This document shows positions 11,459 to 22,306 of a stretch of DNA of 64,000 nt, one piece after another (within the stretch, counting starts at the first letter, position 1; each line of letters starts with the position of its first letter). Made by a program: the position numbers and the translations under genes. A model generated the notes under the pieces. That model did not search any database. It had not been told where the DNA came from and saw only the letters and a program-made list of their open reading frames with translations. The DNA comes from Panagrolaimus kolymaensis (taxonomy: Eukaryota > Nematoda > Chromadorea > Rhabditida > Panagrolaimidae), in the NCBI GenBank assembly GCA_028622995.1, contig JAJQJQ010000039.1, forward strand, positions 558,001-622,000. The letters are read 5' to 3'.

Positions 11459-11788
11459 AGCAGGTGTTCTTCAATTCCTTGACAAATACCAAATTCATGA
11501 TGTCAAAGTAAGTTGATTAATCCTTTAATTATTGCTACTGTGAAACATTTGCTTTATTTTTAGGACTTGATTGAAGCTTCATTAATGGATGAAATCTCCG
11601 TCTCCACTGTTTGTACTATCGCAAATGCTTCTCTTATCTCTAATTCTGTCAAACTTCAAGATAAATGCATGGATTTCATCGTTGATTGCAACCTTAAAAA
11701 ATTTTTTGTTAAAGATTTCGATGACCTTGATAGCGAATTTGCTAAGAATGTTCTCAAAAACACTTTTTATAAATCCATTGTAATTTAA
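10650..11788 (+). CDS. MATH-BTB protein, gene 6 of the array
   Basis: Exons 10650-10676, 10723-11238, 11283-11507 and 11564-11788 give 330 residues. MATH and most of the BTB are identical to gene 3. The C-terminal exon is not: it ends ...KNTFYKSIVI and matches the class of genes 8 and 9. The two genes thus differ almost only in the C-terminal helical region. All splice sites are canonical. Confidence 0.9.
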
Positions 11789-12614
11789 ATTTTCATGTGA
11801 TATTTCTAATTTGTGTACTTCATATGATTTCAATAAATTTTATATTATGTAAAAAGGAATATTAAAAATGAAAGGAATTCAGAGAATCGAGGTTTTACTA
11901 GATTGTGTTAGTTAGATTGACAACCACTTTTTAAAACCATTTTGCATTTATTGTTTCATCATCATCGATTACACAGTTTTTTTGGATAATAATGTAAAAT
12001 AAAAGATAACAAGTTTCAAGGTTGCAAACATAGTATGCATTAACTTCTATGATAATTAAAGCTTATAATGTAAAGCACAGTTTTTGATCTCAAAAAGCAA
12101 ATTTGGATGATCACTATTTTGTTTTTATGGTATCCATTTACAAACCATAGCCAAGTTTCTTTTGATTTATAAATACTAAATAAAGTTCACAATCTTTTCT
12201 ATGCATTTTTTGTTGATATAAAAAAAAGTTTATTTGAAACAATGGTTTCAATTTCACAGCCAAAAACAAACAAAAATAGGGAGAAAAAAACGTTGATATA
12301 AAAAGCTTCGATTATTGCTTACAAAAAAAGCATTTGCGAAGTCATGAGGCTTCAGTTTGGTTTTAGTTATAACTTATCGCCTATCTTGCTGAAGTTCACA
12401 AGAATTATGAATTTCGAATACGTGGCCAAATAAGAAAACTTGTAAAAAAAATGGCGCCAAAAATATTTTCATTTTTACAATTTTTTCTTTTCTTCTGTTT
12501 TTGTAAAATCAAAAAGTTAAAATAAGCTTGAGTTTCTCATTTCGCTCTTTCATATTTACGAATTTTTAATTCCTTTGTTAACTGTTAATTTGCTTTTGAA
12601 TTTTCATCATCGAT
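11789..12614. other. Intergenic: relic of a protease gene, then promoter of gene 7
   Basis: Apart from the relic at 12027-12430 listed separately, this holds the 3'UTR of gene 6 (AATAAA near 11833) and the promoter of gene 7 with TGGCGCCAAAAA at about 12452. The last 160 bp are almost the same as the promoter of gene 1. Confidence 0.55.
12027..12430 (+). pseudogene. Relic promoter and first codons of a protease-CAP gene
   Basis: About 330 bp match the region before the complete protease gene (15580-15900), including the TATAAAAAGCTTCG box at 12297 and the ATG at 12344. After 12 or so codons the match stops, and the reading frame runs into the family's upstream flank and ends near 12430. The rest of a protease gene has been deleted here and a MATH-BTB gene follows directly. 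Confidence 0.75.
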
Positions 12615-13758
12615 ATGGCTTCTGAAATTTCATCACAAAACGTAAGTTATTTCCAAGAAAGAGTTATAATAATTTATTTATTATTTTTTAGAAAATAGAA
12701 TATCCATTTGCGATTAAATGGATCATCGCTGAAGAAAAATTAGCTGCATTGAAGGATTCTAGAAATGGATATTTGAAAACAGATGACTTTTATGCTATGA
12801 ATCTTCCTGGTGTTCATTACTATTTTAAAATTTATCCTAATGGTGATGTTGACGAAGATCGGGGAAACGTAGGAATGTTCTTGCATTTGGAACTTGGACA
12901 TCAAAAGAAGATAAAAGCTGATTACAAATTTATGATTGAATCTGCTGGTTTTGTTAAAGATTACGAAAATGAATTTGATGAAAATTATGGATGGGGCGAA
13001 GAAAAATGCTGCACCACAGCCGAACTGTTTGATCAAAGAAGGAAATTTATTGTTGATGGAAGACTAACAATCAAATGTGAAGGAATTTTGACTGTTGAAA
13101 AAGAAAAGATGTCAAGAAAACGAAAATGGAAAGAAACAACATTAGGACATCAACTTTGGGAAGGAAACAACAAAGACTTTAGCATTATGGTTGAAGGAAA
13201 ACCCATTCAAGTAAACAACTTTTAAATATTAACTCTAATGTATGTCATTATTTTTAGGTTCATAAATGTGTGCTTGCTGATCGATCTCCAGTTTTTCAAG
13301 ATTTGTTTAATTCTGACATGAAAGAAATTGCCCAAAGCAAAATGAATATCACTGATTTTTCTTTTAAATGTGTCGAAACTTCTCTTCAACTTTTATATGA
13401 TCGTAAAATCTCTGATTTGACATTGGAAGAAAAAGCTGAAGTTCTTCAATTTTTTGATAAATATAAAATTCATAATCTCAAAATAAGTTCAACTTTCTTT
13501 TATTCTTACCTTTAACGCTTACTCACTTTTTAAGATTTGATCAAAACTTCATTGATGGATGACATCTCTGCCTCAACTGTTTGTAACATCGCAAATGCTT
13601 CTCTTGTTTTAAATTCTATCCAACTTCAAAACAAATGCATTGATTTCTTGGTAAATTGCAGCAAAAATGGAATTTTTGTTAAAGATTTCGATGAACTTGA
13701 TAAAGATTTTGCTTTGAAAATCTTCAAAATTACTTTTTATAAAACAACTAAAACATAA
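12615..13758 (+). pseudogene. MATH-BTB gene 7: last intron lost both splice signals
   Basis: Exons 1-3 are intact (12615-12641, 12692-13210, 13258-13482). They encode the MATH domain, a basic SRKRKWK linker and the BTB core. Intron 3, GTAAGT...TTTTAG|GAT in relatives, begins ATAAGT at 13483 and ends TTTTAA before GAT at 13534, so both splice-site Gs read A. Read-through adds 13 codons and stops at 13515. Exon 4 (13534-13758) is open and identical in style to gene 4. The likely product is a C-terminally truncated protein of about 271 residues that keeps MATH and the BTB core but lacks the C-terminal helices. Confidence 0.65.
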
Positions 13759-14171
13759 TTCTTCTTGTGATTTCTCAAATTTCTGTACTTTATTTTTGTT
13801 GTTGTTTCATATCGTTTGTTTGTTCAATAAATTTTTATCTTCTTCATTAAACTAAGGAATTTGGAACACTGATGATGAGAATAAATAACCAAAAATTTAG
13901 ATAACGTTTCGATATAAAGATCAAAAAGCTTCGTTAAAAAATGTTACTTTTGTTGGTTGACTTTTGACGTTGGATCTTTCAGCTAAAAATAAGCATAATT
14001 TCAGAATTTCAAATACAGCGCCAAACAAGAGAAACAGTAAAAATTTCGGCCCAAACTTTTTTTTCTTCATTTGTTACTTTTACAACATCAAAACCGTTGA
14101 AACTTGTATTTCTCATTTTGTTATTCCAAATTGTTTGATTGATTCTGTTGACTTCTTTAAACATTTGTCAA
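13759..14171. other. Intergenic: promoter of gene 8
   Basis: AATAAA at about 13827. GCGCCAAACAAGAGAAACAG lies at 14018-14037, 154 bp before the ATG; the second motif is degraded to TTTCGGCCC. No gene seen. Confidence 0.55.
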
Positions 14172-15320
14172 ATGGCTTCTGAAATTTCATCTCAAAATGT
14201 AAGTTCTTTTTCTAATTTATTTTTTAACAGTTTTTAGTTTTTTATTTTTTAGGAAATTGAATCTCCATTTGCAATGAAATGGACCATCGCTGAAGAAAAA
14301 TTGGCAGCATTAAAAGATTCAAAAATTGGATATTATTGTGAAAAATTTGAAGCTTCGAACATTCCTGATCTTAAATATTTTCTTTCAATTTATCCAAATG
14401 GAAATAACGGAGAACGTCATGGACAAGCATGGATTTTTCTGGAATTGGAATTTGGAAATGAAAAGAAGATTCAAGCTGCTTTCAAATTTATTATTGACTC
14501 TGCTGGCTTTTCTAAAGAATTGAACTATGTATACAAAGAATCAATTGGATGGGGAGAGAAATTCTTCTGCACCACTTCTGAGCTTTTTGATCCTGAAAAA
14601 AAGTTTTTTGTTGATGGAAAACTCATCTTAAAATGTGAAGGAAATTTGACTGTAGAAAAAGAAAAGATGTCAAGAAAACGAAAATGGAAAGAAACAACAT
14701 TAGGTCATCATCTCTGGAAAGGACAAAACAAAGACTTTACCATTATGGTTGATGGAAGAAGCGTTCAGGTTAGTCAGTTTTAAGTTTTTACTTTATAGTT
14801 GCATGATTTTTAGGTCCATAAATGTGTTCTCGCTGATCGTTCTCCAGTTTTTCAAGCTTTGTTTAATTCTGAAATGAAAGAAGTATCTGAAAATAAAATG
14901 GAAATTACTGATTTTTCGTTCGAATGTGTTGAAGTTGCTATTGAACTATTATATGATCGCAACGTTCAAAGTTTGACTGTAAAAGAAAAAACAGCTGTTC
15001 TTCAATTCCTTGATAAGTATGAAATTTTGGATCTCAAAGTAAGTTGATTGTTCTTCTTTTTTTTGCTCATATGAAAACAAAACCCAGGTTTTTAGGAGTT
15101 GATTGAAGCTTCATTGATGGATGAAATCTCCACCTCAACTGTCTGTTACATCGCAAATGCTTCTCTCATTTCAAATTCTACCAAGCTTCAAGAGAAATGC
15201 ATGGATTTCATCGTTGATTGCAACCAAAAGAAAATTTTCCTTAAAGATTTCGATGACCTCGATAGCGATTTTGCTAACAATGTTTTCAAAAACACTTTTT
15301 ATAAAATAATTGAAACCTAA
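14172..15320 (+). CDS. MATH-BTB protein, gene 8 of the array
   Basis: Exons 14172-14198, 14253-14768, 14814-15038 and 15096-15320 give 330 residues. Exon 2 begins with Glu-Ile-Glu rather than Lys-Ile-Glu because the acceptor is followed by G. The MATH half resembles genes 3 and 6, the linker is the basic SRKRKWK type, and intron 2 matches gene 5. This is a clear mosaic of the two linker classes. Confidence 0.9.
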
Positions 15321-15887
15321 ATTTAATTGTGATTTTTCTAATTTATGTATTTTATTTTTGTTTCATACGATTTCTTGTTAAATAAATTTAATATTATTGT
15401 CTTTGTTAAATGAATACTATAAATCAAAGTAAATTTGTGAATCATCAAGCCTTTCTGAAATAAGAAGGCAATTTTGTTTGATTTAAAGCCATTATTTATT
15501 CCTTTCTTTTTTTGTTACAAGTAATAAAAATAAACAAATTTTCCTGATTTACAAATATGCGAACCAGATGCAAGTATGCATTAACTTCTATGATAATTAA
15601 AGCTTATAATGTAAAGCACAGTTTTTGATCTCAAAAAGCAAATTTGGATGATCACTATTTTGTTTTCAATGGTATCCATTTACAAACCACCGCCAACTTT
15701 CTTTTCAATTATAAATACTAAATAAAGTTCACAATCTTTTCTATTCATTTTTGTTGATATAAAAAAAAGTTTATTTGAAACAATGGTTTCAATTTCACGG
15801 CCACAGACAAACAAAAATAGCGAAAATAATGAAACGTTGTTATAAAAAGCTTCGATGATTGCTTACCAAAAAGGCATTTGCGAAGTC
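15321..15887. other. Intergenic: promoter of the first complete protease-CAP gene
   Basis: A poly(A) signal of gene 8 (AATAAA near 15380) is followed by about 320 bp homologous to the relic at 12027-12360. This stretch contains the TATA box listed separately. No other gene seen. Confidence 0.55.
15841..15849 (+). promoter_or_regulatory. TATA box of the protease-CAP gene
   Basis: TATAAAAAG, conserved in the relic copy at 12297. A start site about 30 bp downstream would fall near 15871. That is after the ATG at 15855 and before the ATG at 15888, and so supports the second ATG as the real start. Confidence 0.65.
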
Positions 15888-17787
15888 ATGAGTCTTCGGC
15901 CAATAACTTTGATTGTTGCTTTTTTGATCGCTGCAATTTTGTTGGAAGTTGTTGGAGGAGTAAATCTTCAAGAAATTTTTGATTTTAGTGATCCTGATAT
16001 TCAAGAATTTTCTAATTTAATCAATCGACATCGTTTCAAGCTTTTGGATAAAGATGATGCCCATAAACGACTTGGATATTTTCGTAAAAATAAAGAAGCT
16101 TTGAAACGTTTCCACGACAAACATAAAAATGCTAAATTTATTCTTAATAAATTTTCATTGCTTTCCAAAGAAGAAAAACAAAAGGTTGGTTGTTTGGGAA
16201 GCTTTTTAAACAGATAGAAGATTGTAATTTAAAATCACGGTGGGAATGTTTGACTTTAGTTTTGGAAATAAGGGTGATGCTTTTAAATAAACAAAAATTT
16301 TCAGCATTTTGGAGCAGTGCTTTCAAAGAAACGAGGAAATCGGAACGCACTCGATAACACTATAGCATCATTTGCACCTGCTTCATTCGATTTCCGCACA
16401 TATGAAAAAGTAACTCCAATAAAGAATCAAGCCAAGTGTGGATCATGTTGGGCTTTTTCTTCAGCCGCTGCAATTGAATCCCAATATCTTCTTCGTCAAA
16501 ATAAAAGTCTCGATTTATCTGAGCAATATTTAGTCAATTGCAACACCGATGCACTTAAATGCAATGGTGGTGATGTAATTAATGCTATAGAATTTGTGAA
16601 AACTAATGGAATTGCAATTGAAAGTTGTTTACCTTATAATGGCTCAAATGGAACATGTTCAATAACACAATGCAATTCAGAAAAATATAAAATTGATGGA
16701 TTCCATGATTTTGGAACCGATGAATCCACATTCGCCACCAAACTTTATAATTATGGACCTGCCACTGTAATTATTTACGTTCCAGAAGAATTTATGTCAT
16801 ACAGTTCTGGAATATTCGATATGCCTGCAGCTGAATGCATGCAAGATAATCTTGGCTTACACGCTATGGTCATTGTGGGATTTACTCAAGATTATTGGAT
16901 CATTCGAAATAGTTGGGATCTTGATTGGGGCGAACAAGGATATGTTCGAGTTAAACGCGGCCAAAATTTTTGTAGTATGACTTTGGAAGTTGTTGCACCA
17001 TATTTGAATGTTTCAACATCGAGTGCTACTACAACAGTTAAAGGTGGTTCAGCTACAACTGTAGCTGCAAAAACAACAACTATTAAAGGAGCAGCAGCAA
17101 CTACTGCAACAACTAAAACAACAACAACAACTACAGCCCCATTTGTACCAACAAATAAATGTCCAATTGGTGATGGAAAAACAATAATTAATGAATCTCA
17201 AAGAACCAATGCTCTCAAACTTTTTAATTCCAAAAGATCTGAAATTGCTAAAGGTTTATTTAAAATGTCAAATAATGCAACGGCTCCAGCAGCAAAAAAT
17301 ATGAAAAAATTGGTTTATAATTGCACTCTCGAAAGTGTTGCCCAGAAATATGCTGATACATGCACAAAAACCATTTTACCTAATTCATATAGTTCAGCTT
17401 TGGGTTATCCTTATAAAATTTCCATTGGTAATTTGCCGCGCTTAAAGGACGCTATTCTTAACTAAAATAGTTTTTTTAGATGCTGCTCTAAACGACTCAC
17501 TATCTCATCTTTTTTCATTCTCTGTTATTAAACAAAATGATTCAGCAGTTGCTTCTTCTGGAAACACAACATTCGCATTTGATGATGCTGTTTCAATTGG
17601 ATGTGCATTCAGTACAAAAGCATGCTTTTCTTCAACAACTAAAGCAGTTCTCATTTGTTCTGTTACTCCATTCCAACCTCCATCTTCTCCAGCATATACC
17701 ATTGGAGCTGCATGCACCGGCAATAGTCAATGCACTAAAATCGGATATAACAAATGTGATATTTCTTTAGGACTTTGTTATTCATAA
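15888..17787 (+). CDS. Secreted papain-like protease fused to a CAP/SCP-like domain
   Basis: Exons 15888-16184, 16305-17427 and 17480-17787 give 575 residues. Order: signal peptide (about 1-24), an I29-type inhibitory propeptide (about 30-100, with an NKFSLLS element), peptidase C1A, a Thr-rich linker of about 50 residues, then a CAP-like domain. Catalytic residues are visible: Gln141, Cys147 in CGSCW, His285 and Asn301 in RNSWD. The CAP part shows NSKRSEIAKG, LVYNCTLE, a weak SIGC segment and a C-terminal Cys-rich hinge ending GLCYS. It lacks the HFTQ-type motif and so probably the CAP metal site. I chose ATG 15888 over 15855 from the TATA box, the signal peptide and the relic copy, where the first ATG is absent. 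Probably acts extracellularly; the substrate is unknown. Confidence 0.88.
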
Positions 17788-18277
17788 ACAATGATTATAA
17801 GTGATATAATTTTATAATAAAAATATTTTAAAAAATTACTACAATGGATGGATAAAAAACCACAAAGGAAAAGCTTTAAAAAAAATCGTGATACTAAAAA
17901 CCCATTACAAGCTCTTTTTTTGGATAAGAGATGACGGAATTCACAGTTAATTTGTTAGAAAAATTCCCTCGAACAAAACAAAAAATTTATTAACTACTTA
18001 TTAAATAATTGTGGAGTAAATTGGAGATCGACGCATTATAAACTTCCAATCAGTTTAGCTATCAGTTTTTTTTTGAATTGGGCATTCACTCACTCTAACA
18101 ACGAAATAAAAGAGTTTTAATGGCGAGAAAAATTACTAACATTGACTCATTTGTAAACTTTTCTAAAATCAAACAAAGTTGAAACACGATTTTCTTATTT
18201 TCTCATATTTCAAATTTACGAAATTTTAGTTTCTTTGATAATTGCGTATTTGCTTTTGAATTTTCATCATTTTTATT
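17788..18277. other. Intergenic: promoter of MATH-BTB gene 9
   Basis: AATAAA-like signal near 17816. A weaker TGGCGAGAAAA lies at 18121, 157 bp before the ATG, where the other copies have GGCGC. No gene seen. Confidence 0.5.
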
Positions 18278-19417
18278 ATGGCTTCTGAAGCTACAACTCT
18301 AAATGTAAGTTTCCATTTTATTTTTCCCTATGTTGGTTTTTTCTTTTTTAGAAAATTGAATCTCCATTTGCAATTAAATGGACCATTGCTGAAGAAAAAT
18401 TGATTGCCTCGAAAGATTCATTTAATTGGTATGATAGTGAAAAATTTGAATGTTCAAATATTCCTGGTGTAAAATATTTTCTGGCTATTTATCCTAATGG
18501 TGATAATGAAGCACGGCGTGGACAAGCATGGATTTTCTTGTATTTGGAACTTGAAAACCAAAAGAAAGTTGAAGCTTCTTTCAAATTTATCTGTGAATCT
18601 GCTGGATTTTCTAAAGAATTGAACTATGAATACAAAGAATCAATTGGATGGGGAGAAAACTTTTTTTGCACAACTCCTGAACTTTTTGATCCATCAAAGA
18701 ACTTTGTCATCGATGGAAAACTCACAATCAAATGTGAAGGAATTTTAACTTTTGAAAAAGAAAATGTTGAAAATGAAGTCAAATGGGGTGTTGGAGCTTT
18801 AGGTCGTCATTTATGGGAAGGAAAAAGCAAAGATTTTACCATTATGGTTGGAGAAAAGACAATCCAAGTTAGTACATTTTAATTTTAACTTTATATTGAC
18901 AAATTCTCTAGGTCCACAAAAATGTTCTTGGTGATCGTTCTCCTGTCTTTCAAGCAATGTTTGATTCCGGAATGAAAGAAGTTTCGGATAACAAAATGGA
19001 TATTACTGATTTTCCTTTTGAATGTGTTGAAGCTGCTATTGAACTATTGTATGATAGAAAAATTCAAAGCTTGATTGTAAAAGAAAAGGCAGGTGTCCTT
19101 CAATTCCTTGATAAATATCAAATTCAAGATCTCAAAGTAAGTTGATAAATCCTTTATTTATTACTATTGTAAAACCTTTGAATTATTTTTAGGATTTGAT
19201 CGAAGCTTCATTGATTGATGAAATCTCTGCCTCCACTGTTTGTACTATCGCAAATGCTTCTCTTATCTCAAATTCTGTCCAACTTCAAAAGAAATGCATG
19301 TCTTTCATCGTTGATTGCAGCAAAAAAGAAATTTCCCTTAAAGATTTCGATGATCTTGATAAAGTTTTTGCTATGGAAGTTCTCAAAAACACTTTTTATA
19401 AATCTTGTGAAATTTAA
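18278..19417 (+). CDS. MATH-BTB protein, gene 9 of the array
   Basis: Exons 18278-18304, 18352-18867, 18912-19136 and 19193-19417 give 330 residues. Exon 1 differs from the other copies (MASEATTLN). From about 18414 to 19090, coding and intron sequence is nearly identical to genes 3 and 6, while the first intron, start of exon 2 and exon 4 differ. The linker is the ENEVKWGVG class. A conversion tract confined to the middle of the gene is the simplest reading. Confidence 0.9.
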
Positions 19418-20434
19418 ATTTCCTTGTTATTTTTCTAATTTACTTTGTTTGTGTTTCATTTCTTGTTCAATAAATTTTATCGTTTTTTGATACTTTATTT
19501 AGCTCATAATAACTATGAAAATTTAGCCGTTTGAATTACAACCGCTTTTCAAACTTTATTGAATAAGTTTTTTATTGCCGGTAATAAAATAACCATTTTC
19601 GCAGCTTTTATTTATGTGGACAATTTGTTAAGTCTTAAAACATAGGATTAAACAACTTCGGTAACAAGTAAAAGTCGGGATGAAAGCCATGTTACTATTT
19701 TTTATAAAGCTAATACTCTTTTGAAAAAGAAAAAGCTTGAAATTTTCCGATCGAAGCATGCTTTAATTATAAAACCACTCATTTTAATTCTGAAAACGTT
19801 TACATATAAATATTTTAAAAGATCTTTACAACTTTCCAGAAAGCTAAAACTACTGTATTGTAACAAAATTGAGTTCAAATAATCAAATCACAAAATGTTG
19901 CAGCTTTGGTAAACATAAAAATGTCATCAAACTCAAAAATTCCTTTCTTTATTCATTTTTCACAATCAAAAACCAAATAAGGAAACAAATTTTGTGTATG
20001 TGTAAAAAAGACACGACTCTGCAAAAGCTTAAACTCTAACTAGCTTGCGACTATAACAACAAAAGAATCACAATCAGCTAAATATTTTATGGAGGCGGAA
20101 AAAGAAAATACGCACATGGGATAAAATAAAATTGGTTTAACCTTTGTCGTTTTAAAAATAAAAAAGTCATAAAAATGAAATTAAATCAAACAAAATTTAT
20201 TTCAACAAAAAAAAAAATGAAACGTTTACATAGTTGTTGCGTTAATTTCAACAATGTACATGGATAAAAAAAATGGAAACGTGACATCCCCCAGAAATAG
20301 TTTTAAACAAGAAATCAAAAGATGCTCAGCTGTTTTGTATCTGACACATTTCTGACTTCCTCCTTATTTATATGAAATTTTTTTGATATAAAAGAAATAA
20401 TGAAATTGTTTGAAATTCATAATTTCGGAGAAAT
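19418..20434. other. Intergenic, about 1 kb before the second protease-CAP gene
   Basis: AATAAA at about 19469 belongs to gene 9. The rest is AT-rich with no similarity that I can see to other parts of the window, apart from the TATA box at 20387. No gene seen. Confidence 0.5.
20387..20394 (+). promoter_or_regulatory. TATA box of the second protease-CAP gene
   Basis: TATAAAAG, 41 bp before the ATG. The surrounding promoter is not similar to that of the first protease gene, although the box and spacing are. Confidence 0.55.
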
Positions 20435-22306
20435 ATGGTTTTTCTCTTCAATGTTTGTTGCTTCTTCATTTTGGGTGTTTCCATTATTGGAACGCAAGCT
20501 GGAGTCCTTGACTTTACGAAACTTCTCAATAAAACGGATCCCGATTCTGAAGAATTTGCAAATTTGGTAAACAAATTTAAAATGAAATTATCGGATCCAT
20601 CAGAAGTTTCTCGACGTCTTGGAAATTTCCGTCGAGCTAAACAAAATTTGAAAGGGCTTCAATCAAGATTTAAAAATGCTAAATTTGGTCTCAACAAATT
20701 CTCTCTCATGTCCACTGAAGAACAACAAAAGGTAGTTAAAACTGTTTATTTAATTTATTAATCGATAAATTTTATAGTTCCTTGGTGCAGTTCCACCAAA
20801 CACTGCAGCCCTTCGAAATAAACGTAGCGCCCTTGATGGAATTGTAAATCCAACTTCTCCAGCATCATTCGATTTTCGCACATATGGAAAAGTTACTCCA
20901 ATCAAAAATCAAGCCCAGTGCGGATCATGTTGGGCGTTTTCTTCAGCGGCTGCAATTGAATCTCAATATCTTCTCAAATTTAATCAAACCTTAGATTTAT
21001 CTGAACAATACCTCGTAAACTGTAACACAGGAGCAAATAAATGTAATGGCGGAGATGTTCTTAATACTATTAACTTTGTTAAAACCAATGGAGTCACAAC
21101 TGAAGCATGTTATCCATATACAGCAACAGCAGGTACTTGCCCCACTACATGTAACAGCCAAAAATATTATGTTGCTGGCTACAAATATTTTGGAAGTGAT
21201 GAATCCACTTATGCCACTCAACTGTATAATTATGGCCCAGCAACTATGGTCTTTTATGTTCCACAAGCTTTCATGTCATACACTTCTGGAATTTTGGATA
21301 TGCCTGCAGCAGAATGCACAAAAAATAATATCGGCATGCATGGAATCGTTATTGTTGGATATACAGCTGATTATTGGATTGCTAAAAATTCATGGGGAAC
21401 AGATTGGGGAGAGAATGGATTTGTTCGATTTAGAAGAGGACAAAATTTTTGTAGTATGACTTTACAAGTTGCTGCACCATTCCTTAATGCTACCGCTCCA
21501 ACTACTCCTAAACCTATTACAACTACTAAAGCTACAACTACAACCAAAGTTGCTACAACCACTAAAGTAGCAACTACAACTCCTAAACCAACAACAAAAG
21601 TTGTTACAACAACTAAAGTCCCTGTAACTACTACTCCTCCAAAAGCAACTACCGCTGCTCCAATTTCTGTAGGATGTTCAATTGGAAATGGAATTTCAAC
21701 TATGAATGATGCAATGAGAAATTATGCTTTAACTGTATTTAATGCTAAAAGATCTGAAATTGCTAAAGGTTTATTTAAAATGCCAAATGGTGCTTTTGCT
21801 CCAATAGCAAAAAATATGAGGAAATTGGTTTATAATTGCACTCTTGAAAATGCAGCTCAAAAATATGCCAGTACTTGTACAGCTAATTACCTTCCAAATT
21901 CTTTTACCACGGGTCTCTTATTCCCATATTCAGTTACTATTAGTAAGTGAAAAAAGTTGCACCAAATGCAAAAATTCACCATAATTTTTTAGATCAAACT
22001 CTTGTTCAAGCTCCTCTTTACCTTTTCAATTTTAATGTTGCTCCTCAAAGCGATGGAACAGCTAAACTTACAGATGGAAATGCAGCATTTGCATTTGACG
22101 ACGCAACTTCAATTGGTTGTGGATTTAGTACTCCTGCATGCTTTGGCGCGGATATTAAAGGTGCACTTATTTGTGCTGTTGCTCCAGTTGCAACATCCAC
22201 TGCTACCCCAGTTTATACTCTTGGAATGCCATGCAAAGCTGACGCTCAATGCACCAAAACGGGATACAACAAATGCGATATTTCTATGGGACTTTGTTAT
22301 GCTTGA
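20435..22306 (+). CDS. Secreted papain-like protease fused to a CAP/SCP-like domain, second copy
   Basis: Exons 20435-20731, 20778-21942 and 21993-22306 give 591 residues. Introns are in the same phase and position as in the copy at 15888, and exon 1 is again exactly 99 codons. A signal peptide (about 1-22) and the I29 propeptide are followed by a C1A domain with CGSCW, GMHGIVIVG and KNSWGTDWGENG. It therefore keeps the standard NSWG that the first copy has changed. The Thr-rich linker here is a TTTK/TTPK repeat. The CAP-like domain has NAKRSEIAKG, LVYNCTLE, SIGCG and a Cys-rich hinge, again without the HFTQ-type motif. Both copies should be active proteases from these residues; the CAP part is more likely a binding module. 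Confidence 0.88.

Noticed and set aside
15855..15887. Upstream ATG of the first complete protease gene
   Set aside because: It lies only 6 bp after the TATA box, is missing in the relic copy, and would bury the signal peptide behind 11 residues.
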